Source: JAVBLD01 sp031553705 (GTDB lineage: Bacteria; Bacteroidota; Bacteroidia; Bacteroidales; Marinifilaceae). Taken from it: 64,000 nt of DNA. Shown one piece after another: positions 26,792-35,208 of this stretch; position 1 is the first letter of the stretch, and each line of letters opens with the position of its first letter. Location of the stretch: positions 1 through 64,000 of the forward strand of contig JAVBLD010000019.1 in assembly GCA_031553705.1 (NCBI GenBank). The letters are read 5' to 3'. The notes beneath the pieces were generated by a model. It made no database searches and was not told the DNA's origin. It was given only the letters and a program-made list of their open reading frames with translations. The position numbers and the translations under genes are program-made.

Positions 26792-27802
26792 ATGAGAAAA
26801 GTATTATTAATGGGATTGATCGGAGCGGTTATTTTGATCGTTTCCTGCAAGGAATCCGGTAAAAGAACCGGATTGCCGCCGGTATCCGGATCGACGAATG
26901 AGTTGATGGTAATTATGAATAAAGTTTTATGGCAAGGTGCTGTCGGGGATACCCTACGTTCTTATTTTATGCAGAGCCAACCCGGATTGCCGCAGGCAGA
27001 ACCGATGTTTGACATAGTCAATCTGCCGCTTAGCAATTTTGATAAGAATGTAAAATCACACCGGAATGTGTTGGTCGTTCAAATTAATGAGCGGGCGGAT
27101 TCGGCTTCACTGGTTTTCAGCGAAAGTCCTTGGGCGAAGAGCCAGAAGTATTTTAAGATTGTGGCTCCCAGTGTTACTGCTTTCTACCGGATTTTCAACG
27201 CCAATAAGGAGCGGATTATGGGTGTTTTTCTGACAGCAGAAAGGGATCGTTTGGTCGAGGTATATAAAAAGGCGTCGAATACCGAGATTTTTAACAGGTT
27301 CAAGAACAAGTACCAGCTTTTGTTGTATTGCCCGGGAGGATACAGAATCAATAAGGATACCGGTGATTTTGTCTGGATCTCTTCCGAAACCCAGGTAGAT
27401 AGCAAAGGAGTCGTTTTTTTCCAGGAAAGCTATAGAAACGAGAGTCAATTCGATCGTAAAAATATGATTGCTGAGGTAGATAAGAAGCTGAAAAAAAATA
27501 TTCCCGGGCCACGGGACAGCACCTGGATGAAAATAGATACGAATGCGATTGTCTCGTTTACCGGTTATCGTTATAGCGGAGATTATTATGCTATTCTGAT
27601 CAAGGGATTATGGACGGTAGAAAACGATTTTATGGGAGGCCCTTTCGTACTGAATGTCGTTCTGGATCAGAAAAGGAATAGAATCATTTATATGATGGCT
27701 TATGTGTACGCGCCTGAAGGGAAAAAACGAAATATACTACGTCAAGTGGAATCAATATTGTTTACAATGAAGATAGATGATAATGAAACGGATAATCAGT
27801 AA
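26792..27802 (+). CDS. DUF4837 lipoprotein
   Basis: Start at ATG 26792 (336 residues): the N-terminus MRKVLLMGLIGAVILIVSC is a lipoprotein signal with C19. The body (SGSTNELMVIMNKVLW near 32-47, then NVLVVQI near 87-93) fits DUF4837, a family restricted to Bacteroidota with unknown function. Its last 26 bases overlap the start of the namZ-like gene, so the two are probably translationally coupled. An upstream in-frame ATG at 26750 would put the signal peptide out of place and is rejected. Confidence 0.85.
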   Translation: MRKVLLMGLIGAVILIVSCKESGKRTGLPPVSGSTNELMVIMNKVLWQGAVGDTLRSYFMQSQPGLPQAEPMFDIVNLPLSNFDKNVKSHRNVLVVQINERADSASLVFSESPWAKSQKYFKIVAPSVTAFYRIFNANKERIMGVFLTAERDRLVEVYKKASNTEIFNRFKNKYQLLLYCPGGYRINKDTGDFVWISSETQVDSKGVVFFQESYRNESQFDRKNMIAEVDKKLKKNIPGPRDSTWMKIDTNAIVSFTGYRYSGDYYAILIKGLWTVENDFMGGPFVLNVVLDQKRNRIIYMMAYVYAPEGKKRNILRQVESILFTMKIDDNETDNQ

Positions 27803-29024
27803 TCAAAAAATAAGCAGGTCATATTTGAAAGGTGTATTATTATCTTTCTTTTTAACAACGATTTGTGTTGGGGTGTGCCGGGGTTTACCGTGTCCGGATG
27901 TGATTGGGAAGTGTGTGGATATACTGGTGAGTCCGGGGATAGAGAACTATCAGGCCTATCAGACCATATTGGCCGGAAAAAGAGTCGGAGTGGTGGCCAA
28001 TCAGACGGCTGTCACGGTGGAAGCAGAGCATAGTGTCGACTTTCTGACAAAGAAAGGGGTAAATATTGTAAAGATATATTGTCCGGAACATGGGTTCCGG
28101 GGAGATGCGGATGCCGGTGAGACGGTCGGGGATTACCGGGATGAGATTTCCGGTTTGCCTGTGATCTCGTTATACGGCAAGAAAAAAAAACCGCTACCTG
28201 AAGATTTGAGAGGTATTGATGTACTGATCTTTGATATGCAGGATGTGGGAATTCGCTATTATACCTATTTGTCTACGCTGCATTATGTAATGGAGGCCTG
28301 TGCGGAAAGCAACATACCGGTGATCGTTATGGACCGTCCAAACCCGAATGCGTTCTATATCGATGGTCCGGTAATGGAGCCGCAACATACCTCTTTTATC
28401 GGCATGCACCCGGTACCTATCGTATATGGTATGACGATTGCGGAATATGCACAGATGATCAACGGAGAGGGCTGGTTAAAGGGACACGTCAAATGCCGGT
28501 TGACCGTAATCGCCTGTCGCAACTGGAGCCGGGAGATGACCGTGGAATTACCGAAAAAACCTTCGCCGAACCTACCGGATAAGGTTTCCGTGATGTTATA
28601 TCCTTCTGTTGCCTGGTTTGAAGGGACTGTCGTGAATGAAGGACGCGGAACATATACTCCATTTCAGGTGTTCGGACATCCGGACTTGAAAAACATGCCT
28701 TATTCCTATACTCCGGTTAGTATTCCCGGAATGAGTAAATCCCCGAAATGCCTTGGCGAAAAATGTTTCGGAATGGATCTGAGAAATAAGTATGATGAGG
28801 TGAAAGCCGGCAAAAAAATCCGATTGGACTGGTTATTGCTTGCTTACCGGAGCTATGCCGGAAAAGCGCCGTTCTTTACCTCCTTTTTCGAAAAAGTTGC
28901 AGGTACGGAACAGGTGCGGAAAGATATCCTAGCAGGGAAAAACGAGGCTCAGATCCGTGCTTCCTGGCAGAAAGATCTGGATGATTTTATGAAAATCCGT
29001 GCCAAGTATCTGATATATAAATAA
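27777..29024 (+). CDS. namZ: Exo-beta-N-acetylmuramidase NamZ (DUF1343, GH171)
   Basis: DUF1343 proteins were shown to be exo-acting beta-N-acetylmuramidases that release MurNAc from peptidoglycan fragments (CAZy GH171). The 415 residues include a signal peptide (about 16-36) and conserved motifs: GKRVGVVANQTAV (about 67-79), YCPEHGFRGDADAGE (about 100-114), DMQDVGIRYYTY (about 149-160), MDRPNPNAF (about 180-188) and FEGTVVNEGRGT (about 278-289). Start ATG 27777 or 27783; both overlap the DUF4837 gene. Likely works in the periplasm on wall turnover products. The enzyme activity is assigned by family only. Confidence 0.9.
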   Translation: MIMKRIISNQKISRSYLKGVLLSFFLTTICVGVCRGLPCPDVIGKCVDILVSPGIENYQAYQTILAGKRVGVVANQTAVTVEAEHSVDFLTKKGVNIVKIYCPEHGFRGDADAGETVGDYRDEISGLPVISLYGKKKKPLPEDLRGIDVLIFDMQDVGIRYYTYLSTLHYVMEACAESNIPVIVMDRPNPNAFYIDGPVMEPQHTSFIGMHPVPIVYGMTIAEYAQMINGEGWLKGHVKCRLTVIACRNWSREMTVELPKKPSPNLPDKVSVMLYPSVAWFEGTVVNEGRGTYTPFQVFGHPDLKNMPYSYTPVSIPGMSKSPKCLGEKCFGMDLRNKYDEVKAGKKIRLDWLLLAYRSYAGKAPFFTSFFEKVAGTEQVRKDILAGKNEAQIRASWQKDLDDFMKIRAKYLIYK

Positions 29025-29059
29025 CTAAAAAAAGAGCAGAACCGTTCAGTAAGTGTATA

Positions 29060-29096
29060 AAAACAGCCGGCAACAAAAAAAGAAGCCGGCCGTTTT
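29060..29096. terminator. Bidirectional terminator between namZ and mgsA
   Basis: Stem 29060-29071 with 29085-29096 (12 pairs with one mismatch, GC-rich core) flanked by A and T runs, so it can end transcripts from either side of this convergent pair. Confidence 0.75.
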
Positions 29097-29118
29097 CTGT
29101 ATTTACCATTTCATCAGT

Positions 29119-29508
29119 TTACTTAATCTGATCTTCATGGATATCGATAAACCCTCGGATCAGCATCTCAGCCGTAGCCGGATTAGTGGCTATCGGTACA
29201 TTGTGTACGTCGCATACCCGCATCAACATTTGTACATCCGGTTCGTGCGGATGTTTTCCGAGCGGATCCCGGAAAAAGATCACCATCCGAATCTTTTGTT
29301 CTGCTACCTGTGCTGCAATCTGTGCATCACCTCCCAGGGGCCCCGATAACAGGCACTCTACGTCCAAACCCGCATTCCGGGCATGTTTGCCTGTTGTACC
29401 GGTAGCTACAATTTCGGTACCCACCGACTTTAGAAACCCCATGTGTCTGTTTAGAAAAGCGACCATTTCTGCTTTCTTCCCGTCATGTGCTATTACGGCT
29501 AATCTCAT
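29119..29508 (-). CDS. mgsA: Methylglyoxal synthase
   Basis: Converts dihydroxyacetone phosphate to methylglyoxal and phosphate, a bypass of lower glycolysis. The 129 residues are shorter than E. coli MgsA (152) mainly at both ends. The catalytic aspartates are kept: D9 (IAHD), D61 (GPLGGD), D81 (FFRDPL) and D91 (PHEPD), with the phosphate loop ATGTTG at 35-40. The stand-alone gene lies convergent to namZ and just downstream of the DsbD-domain gene, with a terminator between. Confidence 0.95.
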   Translation of the reverse strand: MRLAVIAHDGKKAEMVAFLNRHMGFLKSVGTEIVATGTTGKHARNAGLDVECLLSGPLGGDAQIAAQVAEQKIRMVIFFRDPLGKHPHEPDVQMLMRVCDVHNVPIATNPATAEMLIRGFIDIHEDQIK

Positions 29509-29536
29509 ACTGAATAAATTATGATTTTTATATTAA

Positions 29537-29567
29537 CTGAAAAAGAAAACCGCCCGGAACCGGGCGG
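29537..29567 (-). terminator. Terminator of the DsbD-domain gene
   Basis: Perfect 8-bp GC stem (29550-29557 with 29560-29567) followed on the minus strand by a T-rich run, 14 bases after the stop at 29582. The two-base loop suggests the closing pairs stay open. Confidence 0.8.
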
Positions 29568-29581
29568 CCTCTTTCGTATAA

Positions 29582-30043
29582 TTATTTTGTAAGCTCAAAA
29601 TCGAATTCTTCTTCATCCGGAGGAATACATTGTTCTCCGGAACATGCCATAAATTCAACATATCCAACCAATTTTGCTTTAAGTTTTGTCACCTTCACAC
29701 GTTGTACAAAAGTTACCGTATTTTCAAAGTATGATAAATTCATATCAAAAGCTTTGTTATACTCGGTATGCGGTTTGGTTGTTGCTTTGAATTCGCCGAC
29801 CAGTTCTACGCCGGAAGTTTCATCCGTATCAATATTGAATGTTGTCGGTAGCGGTCCTCCGTCCGGAATTTTCGTATCGTATAAGTGCCATGAAGATTCG
29901 ATCGTGGCTTTACATACGATGTCGTAAACTCCCGGGCTTACCTTTTTATAAGTAATCGACCATTTTACCGGTTTCATTACTTGTGCCGTTGCTCCTGTTG
30001 CGAATGCAGCGAAGAGAACGATAATTGTCAGTATTCTTTTCAT
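29582..30043 (-). CDS. Free-standing DsbD N-terminal-domain protein
   Basis: A 153-residue secreted protein (signal peptide about 1-20, ending GATAQ). The body is a beta-sandwich of the nDsbD type with CSGEQCIPP at about 134-142, matching the cysteine pair plus PP motif of DsbD alpha domains that pass electrons to periplasmic thiol proteins. No membrane or thioredoxin domain is fused to it. In Bacteroidota such a single domain may be reduced by a separate DsbD/CcdA and act on its own clients; that is inference. Confidence 0.85.
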   Translation of the reverse strand: MKRILTIIVLFAAFATGATAQVMKPVKWSITYKKVSPGVYDIVCKATIESSWHLYDTKIPDGGPLPTTFNIDTDETSGVELVGEFKATTKPHTEYNKAFDMNLSYFENTVTFVQRVKVTKLKAKLVGYVEFMACSGEQCIPPDEEEFDFELTK

Positions 30044-30189
30044 ATCAATTCTTTAAATTGTTAAATAAAACTTCTGCACTAATTTCTATGAACTTTGGCA
30101 GTGTTTATCTTGTATGGCAAAGTAACAAAATAATCTGCAAACATATATGTTAGACGGAAGTTAAATCTTTCATAAATAAAAGAGAAAAT

Positions 30190-33039
30190 TTATAGTGTTT
30201 TTTTCACTTCTATTTCATGATAGGCCTCGACAAAATCTCCAACTTGTATGTCATTGAAATTGACGATATTAAGGCCGCATTCAAATCCTTTGGCAACATC
30301 TTTTACATCATCTTTAAAACGTTTCAGTGAACCAAGCTCACCGGTATAGATTACAATACCGTCCCGGATAACCCGGATTTTTGATGAACGGGTGATCTTT
30401 CCGTCACGTACAATACAGCCGGCAATGGTACCTACTTTGGAAATTTTGAATGCTTCCATTACTTCTACCGTTGCAACAACTTCTTCCTTAATTTCAGGCG
30501 AGAGCATTCCTTCCATTGCTGATTTCAACTCTGCGATGGCCGTATAGATGATTGAATAGAGACGAATATCGATCTCTTCTTTTTCGGCCAGTTTACGGGC
30601 GGCTAATGACGGGCGCACCTGGAAACCGACAATAATGGCATTGGACGCAGCGGCCAACATTACGTCGCCTTCGGATATCTGTCCTACCGCTTTATGGATG
30701 ACATTCACCTGGATCTCGCTGGTCGATAGCTTGATGAGAGAGTCGGACAGCGCCTCGATCGAACCGTCTACGTCACCTTTGACAATGACGTTCAGTTCCT
30801 GGAAGTTTCCGATCGCAATCCTTCGACCGATCTCGTCCAATGTAATGTGTTTCTGGGTACGCAGTCCCTGTTCGCGTTGTAATTGTTCGCGTTTGTTAGC
30901 CAGCATGCGTGCCTCTTTTTCATTGCTCATGACATTGAATTTGTCGCCGGCTTGCGGCGCACCGTTCAAACCGAGGATTAGCGCTGGTTCCGAAGGGCCT
31001 ACCTGTTCCAGTTTACCGCCTCTTTCGTTAAACATCGCTTTTACATGGCCAAAGTATTGCCCGGCAAGTACAACGTCTCCTACTTTTAGTGTACCTGCCT
31101 GTACCAGAACAGTAGCTACATATCCCCGGCCTTTATCCAAGGACGATTCGATTACGGAGCCGACGGCTTTTTTATGCGGGTTGGCTTTCAACTCCAGCAT
31201 TTCTGCTTCCAGCAGTACTTTTTCCAGCAACTCTTCGATATGTAGTCCTTTTTTAGCGGCAATCTCTTGGCATTGATATTTTCCACCCCAATCTTCTACA
31301 AGATAGTTCATTGCAGCCAGCTCTTCCTTGATTTTTTCCGGATTTGCCGTGGGCTTATCGATTTTATTGATTGCAAATACAATAGGAACTCCGGCAGCAC
31401 TGGCATGATTGATAGCCTCTACTGTCTGAGGCATCACATTGTCGTCTGCGGCAATAATGATGATGGCGATGTCGGTTACCTGGGCTCCTCTGGCTCGCAT
31501 TGCAGTAAATGCCTCGTGGCCGGGGGTGTCGAGGAATGTAACGGCACGGCCGTCATTCAGTTTCACGTTATAGGCTCCGATATGCTGGGTAATACCTCCG
31601 GCTTCCCCGGCAATCACATTCGCTTTCCGGATATAGTCGAGCAGGGATGTTTTACCGTGGTCGACGTGTCCCATTACCGTAACGATCGGAGGACGGGGCT
31701 GCATATTTTCCGGCGAATCGGGTTCCTCGTCTTCGATTGCTTCCTGAATTCCGACACTGACAAATTCAACGGAAAAGCCGAATTCATCCGTTACCAGATG
31801 GATTGTCTCGGCGTCCAACCGCTGGTTGATCGAAACAAATAATCCCAAAGACATACATGCCGAAATGATATCCGTCACTGAAATATTCATCATGGCAGCC
31901 AGCTCGGCCACCGTCACAAATTCGGTTAATTTCAGTATCCGTTTGTCTTTTTCTTCTTGCTCCAGTTCCGCTTGCATTTTTTGCTGAACGGCATCCCGTT
32001 TGTCCCGGCGGTGTTTTGATGTCTGGGATTTACCTTTGTTGCCGAGGCGTGCAAAAGTATCTTTTATTTGTTTGTCAACATCTTCTTCACTAATCTCGGC
32101 TTTTTCGTTCTTTTTCTTTTTCAGCTTTTTCAGTTTCTTCTTATTCTCTTCTATTCTGGCGTTTTTACCGGCAGAACTCACCGAGTCTATTTGGATTTTC
32201 TCGTCCTGGCGTAAAATCCTTTTCCGTTTTCTCTTGGTATCCAGATCGTCATCTCCTCCAAAGGCCACGTCGTCCTTTGGGGTAGGAGAATGATGCTTAT
32301 CGGGAGCATGATCACTTTTTGCCGGAGTACCCGGTTTAATGATCTTTTTTGCCTCCCTTCTATCGCGTTCCTTTTCTATTTTACTTTTCTTTGGAGGGCG
32401 CGTCCGTTGATTGATGGCATCCAAATTGATAGAGCCGACCACCTTCACTTCTTTGACCGAATTCTGCTGACTGGGCTTAAAAGGCTTACGAGATTTTTCA
32501 TGTTCCTCAGGTTTTTCCTGTGTATTCTCTTCCTCCTCTTCTTGCAGTTCAACCGAATCTTCTTCCTCCTCCTCTTTTTCTTCAATTATTTCCGGTTTTT
32601 CAGGAGTGATATCCTCTTTTTGTTGTTCAATAGTAGGTTTAGGCGGATTAGCCTCTTCTTTTTTAGGTTGTTCCGCCGGTTTCGCCTTCGCGTGGGTATC
32701 CAGATCAATACGATCGACCACTTTGATCTTATTTTCTAATCTGATTTCATCTTTCACCGAAATGAATTCTTCTTCGCTGTCTTCATCCGGCGTTTCTCCC
32801 ACATGATCAATTGATACGGTCTCTTTCTTTTTCCTTGAATATTTCAAGTCGACCATATTGGATTGTTTTTTTACTTCACTATCCTTGGAGAATTCTTTCG
32901 CGACCAAAGCATAGTCTTCATCCGATAACTTTGTATTCGGATCGGAGGAGATATTAACCCCCTTGCTATGCAGGTATTCCACGATAGTGGCAAGTCCTAC
33001 GTTAAATTCCCGGGCTACTTTACTTAATCTTACTGCCAT
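30190..33039 (-). CDS. infB: Translation initiation factor IF-2
   Basis: GTPase that brings initiator tRNA to the small ribosomal subunit. The 949 residues comprise an N-terminal IF2_N domain (about 1-50), a long low-complexity, Glu/Lys-rich linker (about 60-370), a second IF2_N domain (about 375-430), and the GTPase core with the P-loop GHVDHGKTS (about 456-464), DTPGHEA and NKIDK. C-terminal domains follow the standard order. The long charged linker is common in this phylum. The gene is the last of rimP-nusA-infB, 39 bases after nusA. Confidence 0.98.
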   Translation of the reverse strand: MAVRLSKVAREFNVGLATIVEYLHSKGVNISSDPNTKLSDEDYALVAKEFSKDSEVKKQSNMVDLKYSRKKKETVSIDHVGETPDEDSEEEFISVKDEIRLENKIKVVDRIDLDTHAKAKPAEQPKKEEANPPKPTIEQQKEDITPEKPEIIEEKEEEEEDSVELQEEEEENTQEKPEEHEKSRKPFKPSQQNSVKEVKVVGSINLDAINQRTRPPKKSKIEKERDRREAKKIIKPGTPAKSDHAPDKHHSPTPKDDVAFGGDDDLDTKRKRKRILRQDEKIQIDSVSSAGKNARIEENKKKLKKLKKKKNEKAEISEEDVDKQIKDTFARLGNKGKSQTSKHRRDKRDAVQQKMQAELEQEEKDKRILKLTEFVTVAELAAMMNISVTDIISACMSLGLFVSINQRLDAETIHLVTDEFGFSVEFVSVGIQEAIEDEEPDSPENMQPRPPIVTVMGHVDHGKTSLLDYIRKANVIAGEAGGITQHIGAYNVKLNDGRAVTFLDTPGHEAFTAMRARGAQVTDIAIIIIAADDNVMPQTVEAINHASAAGVPIVFAINKIDKPTANPEKIKEELAAMNYLVEDWGGKYQCQEIAAKKGLHIEELLEKVLLEAEMLELKANPHKKAVGSVIESSLDKGRGYVATVLVQAGTLKVGDVVLAGQYFGHVKAMFNERGGKLEQVGPSEPALILGLNGAPQAGDKFNVMSNEKEARMLANKREQLQREQGLRTQKHITLDEIGRRIAIGNFQELNVIVKGDVDGSIEALSDSLIKLSTSEIQVNVIHKAVGQISEGDVMLAAASNAIIVGFQVRPSLAARKLAEKEEIDIRLYSIIYTAIAELKSAMEGMLSPEIKEEVVATVEVMEAFKISKVGTIAGCIVRDGKITRSSKIRVIRDGIVIYTGELGSLKRFKDDVKDVAKGFECGLNIVNFNDIQVGDFVEAYHEIEVKKTL

Positions 33040-33078
33040 ATTGAGATTAAAATTATTACAAGCGTTAACAAAACAGCG

Positions 33079-34320
33079 TTATTCAAACTCTGCTTTCAAA
33101 ATACTGAGCACTTCCCTGATGGTTTCAATTTCAAGGTCTGTTCTGCTTTCCAATTCCGATTCACTTAATTCCAAAACGCTTTTCGCCGTATCGCATCCTA
33201 CACGTTTCAGTTCGTCAATCACCCATGGTTCGATTTCATCAGCAAATTCATCGATATTCACATCTTCTTCTCCCTGCGATTGGTCGAATTCACGATATAC
33301 ATCAATTTCATATTTAGTGAGCTGACTGGCCAGCTTTATATTTAATCCTCCTTTTCCGATAGCTAACGATACCTCTTCAGGGTTTAAATAGACATTGGCT
33401 TTTTTATGTTTCTCGTCAATTTCAATATGCTTGATTTTAGCGGGATTCAAAGCCCTTGTAATATAGAGTTGTAAATTATTGGTGTAATTAATCACATCAA
33501 TATTCTCATTCCTCAACTCCCGTACGATTCCATGAATTCTGGAGCCTTTCATTCCGACACAGGCGCCGACCGGATCGATACGGTCGTCATACGATTCTAC
33601 AGCTACTTTTGCTCTTTCTCCCGGGATACGAACTACATTTTTGATGGTAATCAGTCCGTCGAAAATTTCAGGAACCTCGTTTTCAAACAACCTTTCAAGG
33701 AATACCGGAGAAGTTCTTGAGAGGATGATATAGGGGTTTGAGTTTTTCATTTCAACCCGGATGACTACTGCTTTTATTGAGTCGCCCTTCTTGAAGAAGT
33801 CTGTCGGGATCTGCTCCTGTTTCGGCAGGATTAATTCGTTGCCCTCATCATCCAGAACAAGAATCTCTTTTTTCCACACCTGGTATACTTCGCCTAGTAC
33901 GATTTGTCCTACCCGGTCTTTATATTTATTGTAAACATTATCTTTTTCCAGTTCCAATATCCTGGCCGACAGGTTTTGCCTCAGTGCCAGTACCGACCTT
34001 CTTCCGAAGTCTTTGAATTTCACTTCGTCGGTTACTTCTTCACCCACCTCATAATCCTCATCGATCTTTTTTGCATCGGTCAGAGAGATCTCGGTGTTCG
34101 GGTTCTCCAGTTCGTCATCTTCTACTACTGTCCGGTTGCGCCATATCTCAAGGTCACCTTTATCAATGTTGATGATAATATCGAAATTTTCGTCCGTGCC
34201 ATATTTTTTCAGGAGCATACTCCGGAAGATATCTTCCAGCACTCTCATCAAGGTTGCCCGATCTATATTCTTGAATTCTTTAAATTCAGCAAATGAGTCT
34301 ATTAAATTAATGCTTTCCAT
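33079..34320 (-). CDS. nusA: Transcription termination/antitermination factor NusA
   Basis: Binds RNA polymerase and nascent RNA and controls pausing, termination and antitermination. The 413 residues contain an N-terminal polymerase-binding domain (about 1-125), an S1 domain (about 130-200, LGEVYQVWKKEILVL), and two KH domains (about 225-345, with GACVGMKGSRI and AIGKGGLNIKLA). A short acidic tail follows. Middle gene of rimP-nusA-infB, 49 bases after rimP. NusA often regulates its own operon; see the leader hairpin near 34916-34940. Confidence 0.97.
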   Translation of the reverse strand: MESINLIDSFAEFKEFKNIDRATLMRVLEDIFRSMLLKKYGTDENFDIIINIDKGDLEIWRNRTVVEDDELENPNTEISLTDAKKIDEDYEVGEEVTDEVKFKDFGRRSVLALRQNLSARILELEKDNVYNKYKDRVGQIVLGEVYQVWKKEILVLDDEGNELILPKQEQIPTDFFKKGDSIKAVVIRVEMKNSNPYIILSRTSPVFLERLFENEVPEIFDGLITIKNVVRIPGERAKVAVESYDDRIDPVGACVGMKGSRIHGIVRELRNENIDVINYTNNLQLYITRALNPAKIKHIEIDEKHKKANVYLNPEEVSLAIGKGGLNIKLASQLTKYEIDVYREFDQSQGEEDVNIDEFADEIEPWVIDELKRVGCDTAKSVLELSESELESRTDLEIETIREVLSILKAEFE

Positions 34321-34369
34321 CTCAGCTTTTCAGTTATTATTCATAATACAATTTATTCTTCGTATGTCG

Positions 34370-34834
34370 TTAAAATGTGATAATGTCTTTTATTAAGGCG
34401 ATGTCAGTGTGTTTGAAGATCTTTTCAGTTTTCAACAGCTCTTTTTTCTTTTTTCCCTCCACTGCTGTCTTTTCTTCAAGTTCCAGGCAGATAGCCTGTT
34501 CGTCGAAAGCTTTTAATATGCCCTCCAAGCGGGTGTTGTCTTTTAGTTTTACTTCAATCCGTTTGCCGATATTTTTTTGATATTGTCCGGCTACTTTAAA
34601 CGGATATCCGATGCCTGCGCTGGATACGGTCAGTTCAAAGTCTTCTTCTTCCCGGTTCAGATGTTGTTCAAGTTCCTTGCTTACACGGATACAGGTGTTT
34701 ATATCTACCCCTGTGACCGCATCAATAAAGACAGTGATCACATTGTCTTTCGAAACGGATAGATCAACCAAAAACAGGTTGTTGGTTTCGAGAATCGGCT
34801 CTGCAATACGTTTGATTTTTTCTGTTGCGATCAT
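34370..34834 (-). CDS. rimP: Ribosome maturation factor RimP
   Basis: Needed for assembly of the 30S ribosomal subunit. The 154 residues have the N-terminal alpha/beta domain with VFIDAVTGVDINTCIRVS and VSSAGIGYPFK, and a C-terminal Sm-like domain (about 90-154). First gene of the rimP-nusA-infB operon. The start ATG 34834 is six bases downstream of a short upstream ORF (34841-34867). Confidence 0.95.
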   Translation of the reverse strand: MIATEKIKRIAEPILETNNLFLVDLSVSKDNVITVFIDAVTGVDINTCIRVSKELEQHLNREEEDFELTVSSAGIGYPFKVAGQYQKNIGKRIEVKLKDNTRLEGILKAFDEQAICLELEEKTAVEGKKKKELLKTEKIFKHTDIALIKDIITF

Positions 34835-34840
34835 GCCATG

Positions 34841-34867
34841 TCATTTAAAATCCACTTCACGTCTCAT
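34841..34867 (-). other. Short upstream ORF before rimP (possible leader peptide)
   Basis: Minus-strand frame ATG..TGA encoding MRREVDFK, ending six bases before the rimP ATG. It has no recognised homologue and could be chance, but its position allows translational coupling to rimP. Confidence 0.25.
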
Positions 34868-34910
34868 TTTTACTTATTTTCTCCATGCCCCTTCATTATT
34901 TTTCAACTTC

Positions 34911-34940
34911 AAAAGAAAGAGGGGACAACGTCCCCTCTTT
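34911..34940 (-). terminator. Terminator-like hairpin in the rimP-nusA-infB leader
   Basis: A perfect 11-bp stem (34916-34926 with 34930-34940, loop of 3) followed on the minus strand by a T-rich stretch. It lies between the rimP promoter (34964-34993) and rimP, where no upstream gene needs ending because lpxD is divergent. It may attenuate the operon. Confidence 0.6.
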
Positions 34941-35208
34941 ACATTTGAGTAATTAATCCGATACAAATGTAGTATATAATTTTGAATTACAAAATAGTAG
35001 TGGTAATTAATTTATATAAAAATACAGAAATAGCCATTCACTAACAGAGAGATAAGTTGTCGTGAGAAAAGAACAATCAAGCAGTATTCTAATAATCAGA
35101 ACAATGATATCGTTTCTTTAAATTAATACTGTCGTACAGGTGAAACATCTTAAGGATAAATTTATAAGTTACAAATAAAATTTGTAAGTTTGCCGAAATT
35201 TTAAAGAT

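Larger units (their letters stand above)
34835..35208. promoter_or_regulatory. Divergent rimP/lpxD intergenic region
   Basis: Minus-strand rimP promoter: TACATTTG read on minus (34964-34971), with TTTG on minus (CAAA at 34990-34993) 18 bases upstream, both matching consensus. Plus-strand lpxD: TAAGTTTG at 35185-35192, overlapped by a 7-bp inverted repeat (35169-35175 with 35181-35187) that could be an operator. The middle (35000-35160) is AT-rich with no other feature seen. Confidence 0.6.

Noticed and set aside
30140..30151. 12-bp palindrome AACATATATGTT between infB and the DsbD-domain gene
   Set aside because: AT-rich self-complementary sequence expected by chance; no link to a promoter was seen.
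30635..31276. Open frame antisense to infB
   Set aside because: Low-complexity Ser-rich shadow of conserved IF-2 codons.
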